Positions 60,207 through 64,000 of a DNA stretch of 64,000 bases are shown here, in pieces. Source of the DNA: Nocardioides ochotonae (GTDB lineage Bacteria > Actinomycetota > Actinomycetes > Propionibacteriales > Nocardioidaceae). The translations under genes and the position numbers were made by a program. Positions within the stretch are counted from its first letter, which is position 1, and each line of letters begins with the position of its first letter. Below the pieces are notes generated by a model. That model did not search any database and had not been told where the DNA came from. It saw nothing but the letters and a program-made list of their open reading frames with translations. The stretch lies in contig NZ_CP061769.1 of the NCBI RefSeq assembly GCF_011420305.2, forward strand, positions 2,033,001 through 2,097,000. The letters run 5' to 3'.

Positions 60207-61094
60207 TCATCCGGCCTGTAAACGCGCGAGCACCGCATCGACGACCGGTCGCACCCGCTCCACGTGCGTGACGAGGCTGCCCATCAGCCGGTTGCGAGCC
60301 GCAAAGATGCCGGTCGGGCCGAGGCGGTAGAGCAGGGCGCGGATCAGCAGCTGGTCCCAGTCCGGTCCGGACTTCCACTCCTCGAGCAGCGAGAGCGGCG
60401 CGCCGCGGAAGGTCACCGCGTCGGTGACGGCCACCGCGATCGCCGTCCCCGCCGGCCGGAAGTACGGCGGCCAGTCGATCACGGCCGGGGTGAGCCGGTC
60501 CGCCACCAGCACGTTGGGCAGCACGTCGCCGTGGATCGGCTGGTCGGGTCCCCGCACCGGTGAGAGCGCCGCGCGCAGCCGCGCGATCAGCGCAAGGGTC
60601 GCCGGGTCCCCCTCCGGCTCGGCGCCCTCCCACGCCAGCCGGTCGCCGAAGGCCCACGGGTCGTCGCGGCGGTCCATGAACGCCGGCCGAGGCAGGTCCG
60701 CGACCGCGCGGTGGAAGGCGTCGCTCGCCTCCCTGATCCGCGCCAGGTCGCGGGACTGGTCGGCGTCACGGCCGGGCAGGAAGACGTGGGCGCCCCAGCC
60801 CTCCACCGACCACCCGGCGCCCGGGCCGGCTGCCGGGGCCACCGGCCGCGGGACCCGTACCTCGTCGCTCGTCCAGGCGGCGTACACCTCGCAGACCCAG
60901 GTGTGCTCCGGCACGCAGCCGACCGGCTTGAGCACCAGCCGGCCGTCGGTCCAGACGTGTCCGGCTCCCCCGGGCAATCGCCGCAACGACCCACCTCGTA
61001 CGCCGAAGGCGTCGACCGCAGACGCGGTGGGACCGCGACGGCGCCAGGCCCAGTCGGGTTCCTGCAGCAGCCGGACGCCGGCAGCACGATCCAT
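60207..61094 (-). CDS. TIGR02569-like phosphotransferase family protein
   Basis: A 295-residue protein of the actinobacterial TIGR02569 type. RLVLKPVG, a catalytic-loop equivalent IHGDVLPNVL, and VIDWPPYFRPAG give a kinase-like fold. The family lies near heme and ctaB genes in several actinobacteria by recollection. Substrate unknown. ATG 61094. Confidence 0.8.
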   Translation of the reverse strand: MDRAAGVRLLQEPDWAWRRRGPTASAVDAFGVRGGSLRRLPGGAGHVWTDGRLVLKPVGCVPEHTWVCEVYAAWTSDEVRVPRPVAPAAGPGAGWSVEGWGAHVFLPGRDADQSRDLARIREASDAFHRAVADLPRPAFMDRRDDPWAFGDRLAWEGAEPEGDPATLALIARLRAALSPVRGPDQPIHGDVLPNVLVADRLTPAVIDWPPYFRPAGTAIAVAVTDAVTFRGAPLSLLEEWKSGPDWDQLLIRALLYRLGPTGIFAARNRLMGSLVTHVERVRPVVDAVLARLQAG

Positions 61095-61108
61095 GCCGCG
61101 ACGCTAGC

Positions 61109-61132
61109 GCCCCGCCCGCGTCGAGGTGGGGC
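61109..61132 (-). terminator. hairpin after ctaB
   Basis: GCCCCGCC (61109-61116) pairs with GGTGGGGC (61125-61132) with one G-T pair, 7 bp beyond the ctaB stop on the minus strand and before the TIGR02569-like gene. Confidence 0.45.
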
Positions 61133-61138
61133 CTGCGC

Positions 61139-62095
61139 TCAGAGACCCAGGATCGGGTCGAGTGCGACCGCCACGAAGAGCAGGGTGAGGTAGAGGTTCG
61201 AGGAGTGGAACAGCTGCATCGGCTGGATCACCGCGAGGTCGTCGGTGGTCCTGGTCCGCGCCCACATCCGGTGCGCCTGCACCAGGAAGACCGCACCCAG
61301 CACCGCTGCGACGACCGGGTAGACCAGGCTGGTGTCGGCGACCGGCCACAGCAGCAGCGAGGTCGCGACCATCACCCAGCTGTAGAGCACGATCTGGCGG
61401 CCCACGACGTGGGCCGGTGCCACCACGGGCAGCATCGGGACGTCGACGTTGGCGTAGTCCTCGCGGTAGCGCAGCGCCAGCGCCCAGGTGTGCGGCGGCG
61501 TCCAGAAGAACACCACCATGAACAGCACGACCGGGACCCAGGACAGCTCGCCGGTCACGGCGGTCCAACCGATCAGCGCCGGGAAGCAGCCGGCGAGACC
61601 GCCCCAGACGATGTTCTGGGTGGTGCGCCGCTTGAGCAGCATCGTGTAGACGAAGACGTAGAAGGCATTGGCGCCGAGCGAGAGACCGGCGGAGAGCCAG
61701 TTCACCCAGAGGGCCAGCACCACCGTCGACAGCACCGCCAGCACGACCCCGAAGACCAGCGCGGAGCGCGCCGAGACGATGTGGCGAGGCAGCGCGCGCC
61801 GGCGGGTGCGGCGCATCTGCTCGTCGATGTCGCGGTCGTAGACACAGTTGAAGACCGAGGCGGACCCGGCCGAGAACGCGCCACCGACGACCGTCGCGGC
61901 GACCAGTCCGAGCGGCGGGACACCGCGCTGGGCGAAGAACATCACCGGCACCGTGGTCAGGAGCAGCAGCTCGATGACGCGGGGCTTGGTGAGGCCGACG
62001 TACGCCGCGACGACGTCCTTGAAGGTGGCCCGACCGGACTCGCCGCCGGTCGACTGCGGCGGTGCAGCGGGGGCCGGCTGGCCGACGTACGTCAC
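61139..62095 (-). CDS. ctaB: protoheme IX farnesyltransferase (heme O synthase)
   Basis: A 318-residue UbiA-type prenyltransferase with nine helices that farnesylates heme B. YVGLTKPRVIELLLLTTVPV and NCVYDRDIDEQMRRTRRR, an Asp-rich motif, are the CtaB signatures. The N-terminus is a polar tail; GTG 62095 is the start. It is divergent from tkt across 99 bp, as in other actinobacteria. Confidence 0.95.
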   Translation of the reverse strand: MTYVGQPAPAAPPQSTGGESGRATFKDVVAAYVGLTKPRVIELLLLTTVPVMFFAQRGVPPLGLVAATVVGGAFSAGSASVFNCVYDRDIDEQMRRTRRRALPRHIVSARSALVFGVVLAVLSTVVLALWVNWLSAGLSLGANAFYVFVYTMLLKRRTTQNIVWGGLAGCFPALIGWTAVTGELSWVPVVLFMVVFFWTPPHTWALALRYREDYANVDVPMLPVVAPAHVVGRQIVLYSWVMVATSLLLWPVADTSLVYPVVAAVLGAVFLVQAHRMWARTRTTDDLAVIQPMQLFHSSNLYLTLLFVAVALDPILGL

Positions 62096-62194
62096 TGGTG
62101 TCCTCGAAGATGTTCGGAAGCGTGGAGCGATGCTGAGTCTATCCCGCGACGTGAGTAGGCTCGGTATCGCCCGAAGCCCCGCGAGAGGAACCCT

Positions 62195-64000
<1,806 letters not shown>

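Overview
The window is 64 kb of very GC-rich, densely packed bacterial chromosome. It looks like a Nocardioides-like member of the Actinomycetota. This rests on gene content rather than any rRNA: a GuaB1-type GMP reductase, an acVLRF1 release-factor-like protein, an InhA-like FabI after FabG, DUF3099, a two-ACT-domain SerB, the SufR-BD-Rieske-CSUT order, and many GTG starts with ATGA or TGATG overlaps. The order fabG-inhA, band7/NfeD, EchA, ABC-F, suf operon, ctaA/ctaB, tkt also recalls the Rv1449c-Rv1488 neighbourhood of Mycobacterium tuberculosis (from memory, not aligned). I see no rRNA, tRNA, CRISPR array, insertion sequence, prophage or origin. No gene-free gap exceeds about 200 bp.

Layout. 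1-9 kb: the end of a secreted HNH nuclease-like lipoprotein, an SDR oxidoreductase, a DJ-1/PfpI protein, a LysR-type effector domain without a DNA-binding domain, a BCCT transporter, GuaB1, galactokinase and a Lys/Ala/Pro-rich histone-H1-like protein. 9-19.4 kb: the main catabolic region. On the minus strand a LysR regulator is followed by an aromatic-acid MFS transporter, a flavin hydroxylase carrying a small extra C-terminal domain, homogentisate dioxygenase, a conserved protein of unknown function and fumarylacetoacetase. A strong terminator and two palindromes then lead into a pair of acyl-CoA dehydrogenases. This reads as a 3-hydroxyphenylacetate or similar to homogentisate to fumarate plus acetoacetate pathway with no recognisable maleylacetoacetate isomerase.

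19.4-31.8 kb: peptide deformylase, a HIT-like protein, a SpoU/TrmH methyltransferase, a siroheme synthase, a Raf-kinase-inhibitor-like protein, a two-component FMN reductase/LLM monooxygenase pair, furA-katG, a membrane PP2C phosphatase, and GDPD plus alpha/beta hydrolase. 31.8-42 kb: TauE/SafE, band7-NfeD, an ABC ATPase, SerB, SixA, InhA-like FabI, FabG, dodecin, DUF3099, MoaA and SURF1. 42-48 kb: an ABC exporter, an enoyl-CoA hydratase, an ABC-F ATPase, a lone receiver-domain protein and a kinase-like protein.

48-56 kb: the complete SUF iron-sulfur operon sufR-B-D-Rieske-C-S-U-T, apparently continuing into an ASCH-like protein and acVLRF1. A likely SufR operator overlaps the sufR start. 56-64 kb: two small membrane proteins, a two-gene ABC exporter, heme A synthase (ctaA), an AMIN-like lipoprotein, a TIGR02569-like protein, heme O synthase (ctaB) and the first two thirds of transketolase, which runs off the right edge.

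Most of the window is ordinary housekeeping. The parts most worth a second look are the hmg/mha-like operon (fused small domain, unknown protein in the place of the missing isomerase), the orphan palindromic operator before the acyl-CoA dehydrogenase pair, the KA-rich protein with a duplicated motif, a 22-nt intergenic repeat found at two convergent gene ends, and the SUF operon tail.
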